From NCBI RefSeq assembly GCF_018687715.1, contig NC_056757.1, positions 24,461,001-24,525,000 on the forward strand: a stretch of DNA of 64,000 nucleotides, written 5' to 3'. This DNA is from Carya illinoinensis (taxonomy: Eukaryota > Streptophyta > Magnoliopsida > Fagales > Juglandaceae). Numbering within the stretch: the first letter of the stretch is position 1; every line of letters starts with the position of its first letter. Below are positions 9,941-25,113 of the stretch, in pieces. Position numbers and translations under genes: made by a program. The notes beneath the pieces are model-generated. The model was given only the letters and a program-made list of their open reading frames with translations. It searched no databases and was not told the origin of the DNA.

Positions 9941-12650
9941 ACACTATTTCTACTACCGTTGCAGAGAGCACAGCAGATTTGTGGCATCGTAGGCTTGGCC
10001 ATATGAGTCAGAAGGGTACGAAAGAACTTCTGTCTAGAGGCAAGCTACTAGAACTGAAGTCAGTTGATCTCAGTATGTGTGAGAGTTGTGTTATGGGGAA
10101 ATAAAAGAAGGTCAACTTCTTGAAAAGTGGCAGGACGCCTAAGACAGGAAGACTGGATCTTGTGCACACAAATGTATGGGGTCCTTCCCTAGTGACATCT
10201 CTTGGAGGTTCTCGCTACTATGTCACGTTCATTGATGACCATAGTAGGAAGGTATGGGTTTATTTTTTGAAGCATAAATCTGATGTATTTAATGTGTTCA
10301 AAATTTGGAAAGCATGGTTGAGACAGAGACAAGCTTGAAACTGAAATGTTTGAAGTCTGACAATGATGGTGAGTATGTCGATGGTGGGCTTAAGGAGTAT
10401 TGTGTAGATTTGGATATTAGAATGGAGAAGACCATTCCTGGGACACCACAGCAAAATGGAGTTGCTGAGCATATGAACAGAACCATTAGTGAGCGTGCTA
10501 GAAGCATGAGGTTGCACGTTGGACTACCACCCACTTTCTGGGCAGATGCAGTCAGCATTACCGTTTACTTGATAAACAGAGGGCCATCAGTTCCACTGGA
10601 TGTGGATTGCCTGAAGAGGTTTGAAGCAGGAAAGAGGTCAAATTTTCTCAACTTAAAACTTTTGGTTGTCTTTCTTATGTGCTTATTGATTCTAATACTC
10701 GTAGTAAACTTGAGACTAAGTCAAAGAAATGTTATTTCATTGGCTATGGAAACGAGACATTTGGCTATCATTTTTGGAATGATCAGGGTTGGAAGATCAC
10801 AAGAAGCAGAAATGTGATTTTTAATGAGAAAATTATGTATAAGGATAAGTCTAGTACAGCTTCTGTAGTAGCTCCTCAGGAGTCTGAGTTTGTAAGATTG
10901 GATGACCTACCAAAAGTTACAGTGCAGTTTAGAGATATGAGTGACGGGGAGAGTGGGTCCAGTGCACCCATTCCTATTATTCCGCATGCAGTTTTCGAAC
11001 CGTCCACTCCTACAATTGCAGTTCGCAGGTCAGTTAGGACTATACGTCCTCCACAGTGTTTCTCACCTACTTTGAATTACATTCTGTTGACAAATGGTGG
11101 AGAACCGCAGAGTTACGAAGAAACCTTGAAAGATGAAAATTCTAGCAAGTGGGAACTGGCCATGAAAGATGAGATGGATTCCCTCTTAGAGAATCAAATA
11201 TGAGAATTGACAGAACTTCCATCAGAGAAGAATGCATTACACAACAAGTGAGTGTACCGGGTGAAAACTGAGCATGATGGCAGTAATAGGTATAAGGCCA
11301 GACTTGTTGTAAAAGGCTTTCAACAGAAGCATGGTATTGATTACTCTGAGATCTTTTCTCCTGTGGTGAAGATCACAACCATCAGGATGGTACTGGCTAT
11401 GGTTGCTACTGAAGATTTATTTCTTGAGTAGTTAGATGTGAAGACAGCTTTTCTTCATGGAGACCTTGAAGAAGACATCTACATGCACCAGCCTGAGGGG
11501 TTTGTGGTACAGGAAAAGGAAGGTTCAGTTTGCAGATTGAAGAAGAGCTTGTATGGCCTGAAGCAAGCTCCTAGACAATGATACAAGAAATGTGATAACT
11601 TCATGCACAGTGCAGGGTACATTAGATGTCAGGCAGATCACTGTTGCTATGTCAGGCACTTTGAACATTCTTATATTATTCTACTGTTGTATGTGGATGA
11701 CATGTTTATTGTAGGAGCTAGTATTGATGAGATCAATAATCTGAAGAAGCAGATGTCAGAGCACTTTGCAATGAAGGATTTGGGAGTTGCAAATCAAATC
11801 CTTGGCATGAGAATTATTAGAGATAGAGTCAGAGGTACGTTGAGACTCTCACAGGCTGAGTATGTGAAAAAGTTACTTAGCAGGTTCAATATGGACAAGA
11901 CCAAACCAGTTGGCACACCCTTGGGCAGTCACTTCAGACTCAATAAGAATCAGTCACCTGAGTCAGAGGAGGAACAAGATTACATGAGTAAGGTTCCTTA
12001 TGCATCAGCTATTGGTTCACTTATGTATGCTATGGTTTGCACAAGACCGTATATTGCCCATGCAGTGGGAGTTGTGAATAGATACATGAGTAACCCAGGA
12101 AAGCAACATTGGGAAGCAGTGAAATGGATTTTGAGGTACCTAAAGGGCTCCTTAGAAACCTGTTTGTGTTTCTCTGGAGAGAGCTTGGAGGTGCAGGGCT
12201 ATGTTGATACTGATCTAGCTAGAGATATTGATAGCAGAAAGAGTACAACGGGCTTTGTTTATACACTTGGTGGTACTGCAGTGTCATAGGGTTCTAATCT
12301 ACAAAAAACAGTTTCTTTATCTATTACAGAAGCTGAGTATATTGCAGTGTCAAAGGCTGCAAAGGAGATGATATGGCTACATGGCTTCTTGGAGGAATTG
12401 GGTAAAAAGAATAAGAAAGGCACTCTACAGTGATAGTGAGAGTGTCATATTCCTTGCCAAGAATCTAGCATTTCATTCCAGGACCAAACACATTCAGATT
12501 AGGTATTACGTCATACGATCATTGTTAGATGATGAATAGTTGTTAATTGAGAAGATTTGTGGAAGCAAGAACCCTGCTGATATGTTGACAAAGGGTGTTA
12601 CACTTGAGAAACTGAAGTTGTGCGCAATTTCAGTTGGTCTTCTAGCATGA
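9941..12650 (+). pseudogene. Copia B integrase, RT and RNase H
   Basis: The GAG-pre-integrase domain reads DLWHRRLGHMSQKG and CESCVMGK, followed by a stop at 10102. The integrase core has LDLVHTNVWGPS, YVTFIDDHSRKVWVYFLK and PQQNGVAEHMNRTI, with the first catalytic D of the usual HTDVWGP changed to N. RT (about 11280-12290) has [21 protein letters not shown] and an intact YVDDMFIVG box, with stops at 11429 and 11579. RNase H covers about 12000-12650. The domain order is Ty1/copia. Confidence 0.88.
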
Positions 12651-12727
12651 AGACATGGGCAGTGAGTTGCAGAGGTGGAGGATATCATGTTTGAAGAAGA
12701 CGGCGATACAACGAGTGTACCAATCTC

Positions 12728-12740
12728 CAAGTGGGAGAAT
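12728..12740 (+). other. Copia B polypurine tract
   Basis: CAAGTGGGAGAAT lies immediately before the right LTR. The same word in reverse complement lies next to the left LTR of copia C (61231-61243), supporting its role as primer for plus-strand DNA synthesis. Confidence 0.7.
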
Positions 12741-13252
12741 TGTTGAGTACTGTGAAGTCTAATCCACACCGCTCGAGCGGAGACATTGGTCGCTCGAGCG
12801 GAGACATTGGCCGCTCGAGCGAAGTCAGACAAATTCGAATGCTCGATATTAGCTCGACAGTGAGCTCGAGCGAATGTAGAAGGAAGTTTCACTCGAGCGG
12901 AGGCTTTGGCCGCTCGAGCAAAGTCAGGCAGAGTTGAACACTCGATGTCAATTCGACAGTGAGCTCGAGTGGATGCGAGAATGAAGTTTGCTCAAGCGAA
13001 CATGCATTTTTAGGGTTTTTTTCACCGTTTGACTATATATATTATTATTATATCATATGGTCGTACTGTTGAAACACTTCGGACGTACAGTGATTGATCC
13101 ATCATTGTAGTGTGATATTCCTCAATAATAAAATTCTCTGCAGCTCCGGTGGACGTAGGCAATTTGTCGAATCACGTAAATTTTGTGTCGTGTGTGATTG
13201 TTTTTCTCGTTCCATATTCTTTTTCAATTTATTGTCATCATTTTTCACAACA
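12741..13252 (+). repeat. Copia B 3' LTR with 21-bp repeat expansion
   Basis: It starts TGTTGAGTACTGTGAAG and ends TTTTTCACAACA. It has the two units of about 99 bp (12824-12922 and 12923-13005) and, unlike the 5' LTR, two extra 21-bp repeats at 12770-12790 and 12791-12811 (CGCTCGAGCGGAGACATTGG plus T or C). Confidence 0.92.
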
Positions 13253-13582
13253 AATTCTAGTCAAATTCAATATTTGCGAGCTCTCTTGCTATACTTTGAA
13301 GCAGTGTCGGGACTCAAGGTTAATCTTAGCAAATCCAAGATGGTTACGGTGAGTGCGATGACTAATATTAACAAATTGGCACAGTTGTTGGATTGCAAGA
13401 TATCTTCCTTGCCTATGAAATATTGGGGTCTCCCACTGGGGGCCAATTTGAAGACTCGAGTCAGTTGGGATGGGGTGATGAAGAAAGTTGAGAGGAAGCT
13501 TACTAGGTGGAAATGGATGTATCTATCAAAAGGGGGGGCGACTTATTTTAATTAAGAGTTCTTTAACCAATCTTCCCACTGA
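13253..13582 (+). pseudogene. LINE A RT palm and thumb, second half (inverted block)
   Basis: It continues the 8177 fragment in frame after the copia target duplication: SSQIQYLRALLLYFEAVSGL, KVNLSKSKM, LPMKYWGLPLGA and WKWMYLSKGG. After a one-base shift it reads [13 protein letters not shown]. These are the thumb motifs of plant L1 RT. Sequence switches to the minus-strand LINE at about 13577-13583, within CCCACTGATATC. Confidence 0.88.
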
Positions 13583-15320
13583 TATCAAGCTTGCAAAGAA
13601 TACCCGAAATACCTTCACGCAACCTATGATCCAAGCACTCATTGGCAATAAGTACTGAATCCAGAATCTGTCTCCCCTTAATAAAAGCATTTTGGGGCAT
13701 AGAAATAATATGTTCCATAATGGAGCTAAGCCTATTTGCCAAGACCTTGGAGGTTATTTTACAGACTCCGCTCACAAGGCTTATGAGGCGAAAATCTTCA
13801 ACTACCTTAGCCCCATGTTTCTTCGGAATAAGAGTAATGAACGTCGCATTAAGGCTTTTCTCAAATTTATGAAAAGAGTAAAATTCTGCAAAAACCGACA
13901 TAATATCACATTTCATTACATCCCAAAAAACCTGGAAGAAACCCATTGAGAATCCATCTAGGCCCAGTGCCTTGTCCTTCGCCATGCTACAAATAACCTT
14001 AAACATCTCATCTTCCTCAAACTCCCTTTCCAAACCATTTTCACTCTGTGAATCAATAGACTCGAAAGACAAGTCATCAAGTTTTGGCCTCAAGCATACC
14101 AATTCCGAAAGGAGGTTCTCAAAATTCTGCACAATGTAGTTTTCCAAATCATCAGAGGATGAAAGCACTTGAGTAACTGAGTGGAGTGTCTCAATAGTGT
14201 TGCTGCGTCGATGTGAATTCGCCACTTTATGGAAAAACTTGATACATTTATCACCCTCTTTTAGCCAAAGGGTCTTGGATTTTTGTCGCCACGAAATCTC
14301 TTCCATTAATAACACCTTCTCCAAATCAAATACAACCGCCCTTTTTCTAGCAAGGGCCTCCTCTGAGAGGTCTCCCATCAATTCCCTAGCCTCAAAATCT
14401 TGTAGTTCCTCCATAAGGGTATTCTTTTGATTGTCAATGCTACCAAACACTTCCAAAATCCACTTCTCGAAATCTTGCTTCAAAGCTTTGAGCGTACAAG
14501 CTAGAATGAAAGTGGGATTGCCTATAAACATATAAGAGGATCACCAAGAACACACCTTATCTACAAAACCCTCCGCTGCTAACAACATATTTTCAACTTG
14601 AATAGTCTGCTTCTACCAATAATACCTCCACAATCCAACACAATAGGGAAATGGTTGGAACACACGCGGGGCAACCGTTTCTGAGAAAGTTCAGGAAAAT
14701 ACGCCTCTCATGACGGGGAGACAAGGAACCTATCCAATCTCGACCATCCACGACCATTACACCATGTGAACTCGCCCTCAAGGAAAGGGAGGTCCATAAG
14801 ATATAAATCAAATACAAATTCCGAGAACTCCTCCATGGCTACCGAGTGGCGATGAGTCCCCGAACACTAGCTGGGAAAGTGAACAATATTAAAATATCCC
14901 TCCATGCACCACAACACCTCCCATAAATAAATAAGACTCGCCAACTCCTCCAATAGTCACCTCCTATCATTATCCAAATGTGGACCATAAGTACCTACAA
15001 AGGCCCATTCCCATCCATCAATCATATTTTTAAAGTGACTGGCAACCAAAGAATTCCGAATACATTCCTCAAATGACTCCACCACTATTTTGTCCCACAT
15101 TAAAAGAATCCCCCCGAAAGCACCCAACGATGCCAAGTAGGATCACCCGACATATGAACACCCCCACAAGCTGCAGATTATTCTTCTATCCACTACCCTC
15201 AACTTAGTTTCTTGAAAGCACACAACATCCACTTTCCATGACCGTAATAAAGATCTTATACTAAGTCGTTTATTGTAGTCATTCAGTCCCCTTACATTCC
15301 ACGACAATAGCTTAGGCCTC
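13583..15320 (-). pseudogene. LINE A ORF2: endonuclease and RT N-terminal half
   Basis: On the minus strand the endonuclease starts near 15310 with LSWNVRGLNDYNKRLSIRSL, then VVCFQETKL and, further on, EGEFTWCNGRGWSRLDRFL, all APE-type endonuclease motifs. It has several stops and frameshifts. The 14531-13563 frame (322 codons) is open through the EN-RT linker ([20 protein letters not shown]), [32 protein letters not shown] and [18 protein letters not shown], to CKLDIS. There it breaks where LDIEKAYDH would be expected, at the inversion junction. Confidence 0.87.
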
Positions 15321-15699
15321 ATAGTTATAAAGAGTGCCCCTCCCTTACAATCTATCTCTCCTCCCCCCCCCCCCCCTTTTCTCCTTTAGCTTCATAGTTG
15401 ATGGGGCGAGAAAGCCTTTTAAGTTCCCCTGCTCGCCTCTTGGTCGACTTCGAACGACTATTTTCAATAGCAATAAGAATGGCTCTAAATTGATCCTCAT
15501 AGCTTACACAAGAAATACCAAGAGAAGAATACATCTCCTCAACTTTCTTAAATACCTAATCCGATGCAGAAAAATCCAGGTTAGGGAAAATTGTGCAAAG
15601 AGGAGTTGGTTCCTCAACAGAAGGCCCATTGTCTAAAAAGGACACTACCAAAGCCGAGCCTTGAATTACCTCCCACGGCTAAGGCTAAAAAAGCTCTCT

Positions 15700-16930
15700 C
15701 ATGTCCATCAGCACGCCCTTAGAAGGCAAGTCAACCACATGCGGAGGACATGGAGCTATAACTACCGTCAAGGGCTCTCCTAACTCCTTTAGCCTGTTCT
15801 GTAAGTGTTCCCCACTTGACTGTTGGGGAAAAAATGAGGAACTGCTTCACACATCGCCTCCAGAGGGAGTAAAATAGTCGCCGGCGATGGAATGGGAGCC
15901 ACGACTGTCGTTGAATAACTTGCAGCCTCAGGCGGCCCACTCTATGCCGATCCCAACTCGTCACAACTGGAGACAGAGTTCGAAATAGCTTCGACAACGC
16001 TTACTGAAGCTGGATCTGGAGAAATACCCTCCTACAAGGAAGTTGCACCCTTCGCTGGTACCCCCTCCCCCCAACCTTCACCGGCGTCTGAGGTTGATCC
16101 CAACCTCCCTCACTACAATCCACCGCTACGAGGGGAAGAGAAACCCCGCATCTATGCCAAACAAGGCAGATAGAAGGCCTGACTAGCCTGACGAGCCTTT
16201 GCTCGTGGATTGGGTCGTTCCCCATAAAAGGCCTAGCTCCTTCCCGTGGCCCATTTTAGGGACCAACGCCTAGTTCATATAAAGGGCCCTTGCTCCCTGC
16301 CTGAATCCAATCCCCACCCATTATCTTCAACGCACCGTTTAAGCCCATTTAAGTTCATATGCAACTCACCCATCTGTTTTTCCATATCAGTTAATAACCA
16401 AAGAGCTCTTTCCTTTTGCAGGCCAGCACTACTCCTGTCATCCTCCTCACACCTCTGGTTCCTTGTAGAAATGGCATCATTGAGAGCCCTTCTGCCCTAG
16501 TGACAGGATGGGACGAAGGAATACTGTTGTTGGAGGGCTTATTTGTAAGAATAAGAAACCGATGTCATTGGTGGTGCCTGGTCAACGGACCGAACCACAT
16601 CACTTACCACCTCCGCCAGTTTCCACCATCCCCTTCCATCTCTATCCTCAGGAACCAGAATGCTCTTACGACGGCCACCCCTTGATGCTCTTCCAACGCC
16701 ATGAAAGCACCTTGAATATTTGTGCACCTCTGCACAGTGAATCCCATGTCACTCTTCCTCCTTCCCTTCATGCCATCCTCCATAGCCTTGCTAAACCACC
16801 TTGCAGTGGCTAGCTCCATTCTTAGGCTTCTCACAAACCTCCACCCTCTTTCTGTAAGAATCAACCATCTTCCCTCCCTAGAAACCTCAAAGGTTTTAAG
16901 CTCAATAACAACAGCTTTCCTAGAAGCCAT
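15700..16930 (-). pseudogene. LINE A ORF1 remnant
   Basis: The minus strand from the ATG at 16930 reads MASRKAVVIELKTFEVSREG, RWLILTERGWRF and FTVQRCTNIQGAF, shifting frame to KSILVPEDRDGRGWWKLAEV. I recall similar ORF1-type proteins in woody eudicots encoded upstream of L1 endonuclease ORFs. Its place directly 5' of the endonuclease supports ORF1, presumably RNA binding. The remaining 15700-16500 part is frame-broken and not recognised. A C14 homopolymer at 15363-15376 lies between it and ORF2. Confidence 0.55.
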
Positions 16931-16989
16931 TTCTCCTCCCCATCAAATCACAACTAAAACTTTCAACCAATCATGAATACCATCTAAGC

Positions 16990-21193
<4,204 letters not shown>

Positions 21194-21240
21194 GTTCGAT
21201 TGTCTGGAGTTGATTCTCTTTCTGTGCTCCTTTCCCGACT

Positions 21241-21250
21241 AGATATATAG
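21241..21250 (-). promoter_or_regulatory. Candidate TATA box of NRPB10
   Basis: On the minus strand CCTATATATC lies about 50 nt upstream of the ATG at 21193. A GCCCTAGCC word is a little further upstream. The short distance implies a leader of only about 20-25 nt if it is used. Confidence 0.35.
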
Positions 21251-21708
21251 GGCGTGGCGTCGACTCGGCTAGGGCTTCGATTCGGTCATTTCTATTCAGA
21301 TGGGGTTTAATGAAATTTATACCAAATATGCTTCTTTATCTTTCTATTTTAATCGTTCGTGTTTTTATTTTTTTATTTTTAATTAAACAAATATAAATTT
21401 TGTCCCAACTGTTACTGCGGCACCTAACAGCACTCTTTATAAAATAAGGATTTTATTATTATTTTTTTAATTTTTTTTTTGGATTGATTCCGGTCATAAT
21501 TTGTTAAGGAAAAAGCGATCAATATCCATAATTTTCCCTTTGGTATTTCTTTTTCTTTTTTAACTTTATTTTGGGTGTTTTGCACTATGGACAGGATGTT
21601 GTACATTAAAGCGAGTTTAAATGGTGAAAATATCTCATCTTATTTTATCATTGTTAACGTTTAAAAACGTTACAGACATTTGAAAGGGGAGATGGATCTA
21701 TCCCAGCC

Positions 21709-22696
21709 CTGTTGAGATTATGCTGGGCCTAAATCAGTGTCATATGGGCTCCCAACAGTGGTTCGGTACAATTGCATGATATTCATGCGTACATCCATGA
21801 TGGTAAGCAATAGATAAATGCAGGGAAAGTAAAGAGAGTTGAACACACAGATTTACGTGGTTCGGCACTAGTCTTACTTTCACAAGAGTTCGAGGGAGGG
21901 AAGAATTCATTATTTATAAAAGTTGTTTACAATCTCTTATGATCTATCATCCTCACTCTATAATAGATTTCATACTCATTGTGCAATAAATTTCAAATAT
22001 CTCTATTTTCAATCCAGATTCTATCGATAGAACCCCTCTCTTGAAGTTGAATGAGCATTTCGAAAAACCTTCCTCCCATCTCCTAAGTCGTATGTGCCCG
22101 TCCAGTGGCGGACTTATTAAGGCCCTTCCCCCCACCCCAAAAGAAAGTTTGAAAAAAAAAAATAATATATATTAATATTTTATGATTAAATAAGATAATA
22201 TTAATTTTATCTTGTGTTGGCCCCTCTTTAAAAAATTAATTTGACCCCCCTTGATAAAATTATTTTGATCTTATAGATTATTTATTTATATTTTTTTCTT
22301 ATTTCAATAATATATTGTTATTGATACATGATATAATTTTTTAATACATAAATTGTATTAAACCTATTTTATTTTTATTTTAGATATTACTATCTGATAG
22401 TTCTATACCTAAAAAAAAAAAAAAAATTGTGGACAAATAAAATAAAAAACATCTTATTATACTTTTAGCTTCAGTTGCCCCCAACCTCCCTCGAAATAAA
22501 TTCATGATTCCGCCACTGTACCCGTCCACTTTATCCCTTGCCTTCTTCCTACTCCCATTTATGTCACCTCTCATCTTTTCTTCCTGACACCTTCCATTTC
22601 CTCTTTGTTTTGTTTCTCTCTCTCTTCTTTTATCATCTAGTGATTGCCCTTTGATAGTTGGGCCTTAATAACCATTTTGGGCTTATAATATTTCAC
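21709..22696. repeat. Possible solo-LTR-like repeat interrupted by a hAT MITE
   Basis: The stretch starts TGTTGAGATTATGCTGGGCC and ends near AATATTTCA, and contains ACAGATTTACGTGGTTCGGC (near 21849), a word often seen in plant copia-type LTRs. No matching partner LTR, primer site or clear target duplication was found, so this is tentative. It hosts the hAT element at 22103-22518. Confidence 0.25.
22103..22518. mobile_element. hAT-type non-autonomous element (416 bp)
   Basis: The ends are perfect 10-bp inverted repeats: CAGTGGCGGA at 22103 and TCCGCCACTG ending at 22518. The flanking 8-mers are TGCCCGTC (22095-22102) and TACCCGTC (22519-22526), 7 of 8 identical, the hAT target-duplication length. 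The inside is AT-rich and non-coding. Confidence 0.85.
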
Positions 22697-22855
22697 CCCT
22701 TATAATTATTATAACTATTTCAAATTTACATACAAAATATAATAAACAATTTAATTTTTTCAAATTCTAAAACAATAATAATATTAAAAAAGTAATATTT
22801 TATTCAACTTTTAACTTTCATCTGAAATTATCTCATTTCATCTTACTATCCAGCC
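22697..22855 (-). repeat. AT-rich dispersed MITE copy 1 (GAGATGAGATG family)
   Basis: Reverse orientation copy with ATAATAAACAATTTAATTTT, ATATTTTATTCAACTTTTAAC and ATCTCATTTCATCTTACTAT. It shares this order of words with the copies near 24130, 25630, 27560, 44457, 45421, 45780, 48345 and 48546. Confidence 0.6.
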
Positions 22856-22953
22856 CGTACTTAAAATGTTTATGCAATAATTTTTTTTTTCTTAAAAAGA
22901 AAAATGAGTCCGGACATTGTTAGGTCTTGCATACACTTAACTTTGAAATGAAG

Positions 22954-24387
22954 CAGGGCCGGTTAATAATAGGTTTCGAGCAATTTTTATTGAGACTTTT
23001 TTACTTTTAAAAAGTAAAATTAAATAATTTTATTTTTATTTTGAATTTTACACTAAAGTTTTATTAAAAAATAACTCATATAGTTTTGCAAAGTAAAATT
23101 ATTGATTAAAATTTTGAGTAATTTTATATACAACTGTGAAATGCGTAAACGGAACGTAATTTTTTTAAAAAAGAGTATAATTTACTATTAAAAAATTAAT
23201 TTTTTTCATGTAAATCTCATATTTTATTCACTTTTTTCAAAGTGATTACAATTCTCGATTACAAATATCTTTTCTCCAAAATTTTATACCACATTTTCAA
23301 CAAATAATTGGCTTAATTTTTATTAGAAAATTTTCAATTTAGAGAGGATTTTATTAAATTTAGTTTTACAATATGACTTAGGGTCTATTTGAGAGCACAA
23401 CTGTTCTCAAGTATTTCCAACTATTCTCAAATTCAACTTTTTTTTTCTCATTTCTTGAAACTCAATAAAACATTTTAACTTAATTATTTTATTATTATTC
23501 ACAATCTACTTCAGTACTATTCACATATATTATGAAATATTTTTAGTATTTAACCATGTTCTAGAAGCAATTATAATCATTATTGTCAATAAACTTCTAT
23601 ATACAACCCACACAATTGAAAAAAAGTGGGTCCTTGCCTCTTTAAAAAACAGAAAAATCTAATTGTAAGTACAACTGCGTATTAATATATGCATCAATTT
23701 AATGTGATTGGTCAAAAAATAGATTTTATTAAAAAGATTGTTAATTTAAATTTTGAATATAAATGAATTAGGATTGATATGCAGATTAATATACGATTTT
23801 GTTTTTACGTAACAAAACTCTTAAAAAATTATACAAATTTTTTAATGAACACTCAAAATTAGCTTTAGCTATTTATAATTTTCACATTTTATATTAAACT
23901 ACTAATAAAAAATAGAAGCGTATTCTTAGAAGCAAAGTATTTAAAATAATTATTACGTGTAATACTTTTAAAACTAACATTGATATAATATTTATTTAAT
24001 GCTTTTGATATTCTAGCTAATTAATTTTTTTAATTGAGTATTATTTTTCTATTTAAAAATTCTACTTAAAATTTTTTTGGGGAACCTTCTTCCACCAGGA
24101 GCCTTAGGCAATTGCAGTCTTATTTATTTTCACAAATAAGATTAGATAAATTGAGATGAAAGTTAAAAATTATATAAAATATTGTTTTAATATATTTTTT
24201 AATATTATTTTTATTTTAAGATTTAAAAAAAATAAATTTTTTATCTTATATAAAAATTTAAAAAAAATAAATTTTTTATCTTATATAAAAATTTAAAAAA
24301 ATTATAATAATTAAATAAGATGAGATAGGTTAAGAAAAAGAATTGTAAAAACAAACAAATAAGTTGCTTAATGGAAGATCCAGCCCT
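22954..24387. mobile_element. hAT-type non-autonomous element (about 1.43 kb)
   Basis: The left end is CAGGGCCGG at 22954 and the right end is CCAGCCCT at 24380-24387, giving the inverted repeat AGGGCYGG. It is flanked by perfect 8-bp duplications AAATGAAG at 22946-22953 and 24388-24395. The right terminal G expected from the left end is missing. A subterminal GAGCCTTAGGCAATTGC (near 24100) resembles GGC-rich subterminal words I recall in plant hATs. No transposase was seen; an AT-rich MITE is nested near the right end. Confidence 0.75.
24130..24345 (+). repeat. AT-rich dispersed MITE copy 2 with a 35-bp tandem duplication
   Basis: Forward copy of the GAGATGAAAGTTAAAAATT family, nested in the hAT element. 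A 35-bp unit starting ATTTAAAAAAAATAAATTTT is duplicated at 24221-24255 and 24256-24290. Confidence 0.6.
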
Positions 24388-24686
24388 AAATGAAGTTACA
24401 TTATCTCTTCCATGCCTAATGGAACCAACTGCAGTCTCCTAAAATGAGAGAAATAGATATAGAAGTCCATCCCACAATATTTATTATTTATTAAATATTT
24501 AATATTATCCGAAAAACTTTAAAAATTTAAATCCTTAGACAATAACGTACACAGTATTAAAGTTTTTAATACTTCTCATGCCATTGCTCCTGGTAAGCAA
24601 CAATGACATGTCATACTACAAAAGTTAAAGTAACAACGACTTATTAGCACACCTGATTTCATCAACAATTAACTATCATATTATTT

Positions 24687-24968
24687 ATGGGTGAGCATGC
24701 TTCGGTTCGGTTCGGTTCGGTCCGATCTTTTTGGAAGGGGGGTGGGGCTGATGAATTTCGATTCATTAATTTTTCAAGACCGGACATTTCTAAGGACGGA
24801 ATGTTATCGGTCCGATCTGGTTCAGTCTAACTCTTTTTTTTTTTAAATCAATTAATATAAAAAATTATTTAAAATATTAAATTAAAATTAAGTGACTTAT
24901 CAATAAATTAATATATACTAGTACTATAAATAATATAATATTTATATAATATTGTGATATATTAATAA

Positions 24969-25000
<32 letters not shown>

Positions 25001-25113
25001 TTTTCATTCTCTTCGGTCCAGTCCAGGATAAAACTTCTGGACCGGGACCATAAAAATTGGATCGGAGCAATCTGGTCCGATCGGTTTCTCTTATCCGAAC
25101 TCGCCAGATCTCA
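24687..25113. repeat. GGTTCGG-rich inverted-repeat element
   Basis: The left end reads ATGGGTGAGCATGCTTCGG followed by four CGGTT words; the right end reads CGAACTCGCCAGATCTCACTCC. The ends are rough inverted repeats around an AT core with a TA microsatellite (24977-25000). It is similar in style to 46710-47614, but no clean target duplication was found. Confidence 0.4.

Larger units (their letters stand above)
8178..13252 (+). mobile_element. Copia B: Ty1/copia element nested in LINE A
   Basis: The 5.1-kb element has LTRs at 8178-8665 and 12741-13252, a primer binding site directly after the left LTR, a purine tract before the right LTR and gag-PR-IN-RT-RNase H on the plus strand. The flanking 5-mers GATTC (8173-8177) and AATTC (13253-13257) are a 4/5 target duplication, and the interrupted LINE RT resumes in register after it. 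Stop codons at 8806, 10102, 11429, 11579 and 12287, among others, make this copy non-autonomous. It is the same family as copia C. Confidence 0.93.
7672..16930 (-). mobile_element. LINE A: L1-type LINE with an inverted middle and nested copia
   Basis: Order on the plus strand: RT C-terminal piece (7672-7850, minus), RT catalytic piece (7858-8177 plus 13253-13582, plus strand, split by copia B), EN and RT N-terminal half (13583-15320, minus), ORF1 (about 15700-16930, minus). Put end to end, the three RT pieces cover one RT with only some 15-20 residues missing at each junction, so this is one minus-strand LINE with an internal inverted block. No A-tail or target duplication was found at either end, and the 3' end at 7672 is abrupt. 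All frames are broken. Confidence 0.75.

Noticed and set aside
10260..10558. Minus-strand frames inside copia B integrase
   Set aside because: They are shadows of the plus-strand integrase, which has clear motifs.
13642..14430. Plus-strand frames opposite LINE A ORF2
   Set aside because: Antisense shadows of a well-supported minus-strand RT/EN frame.
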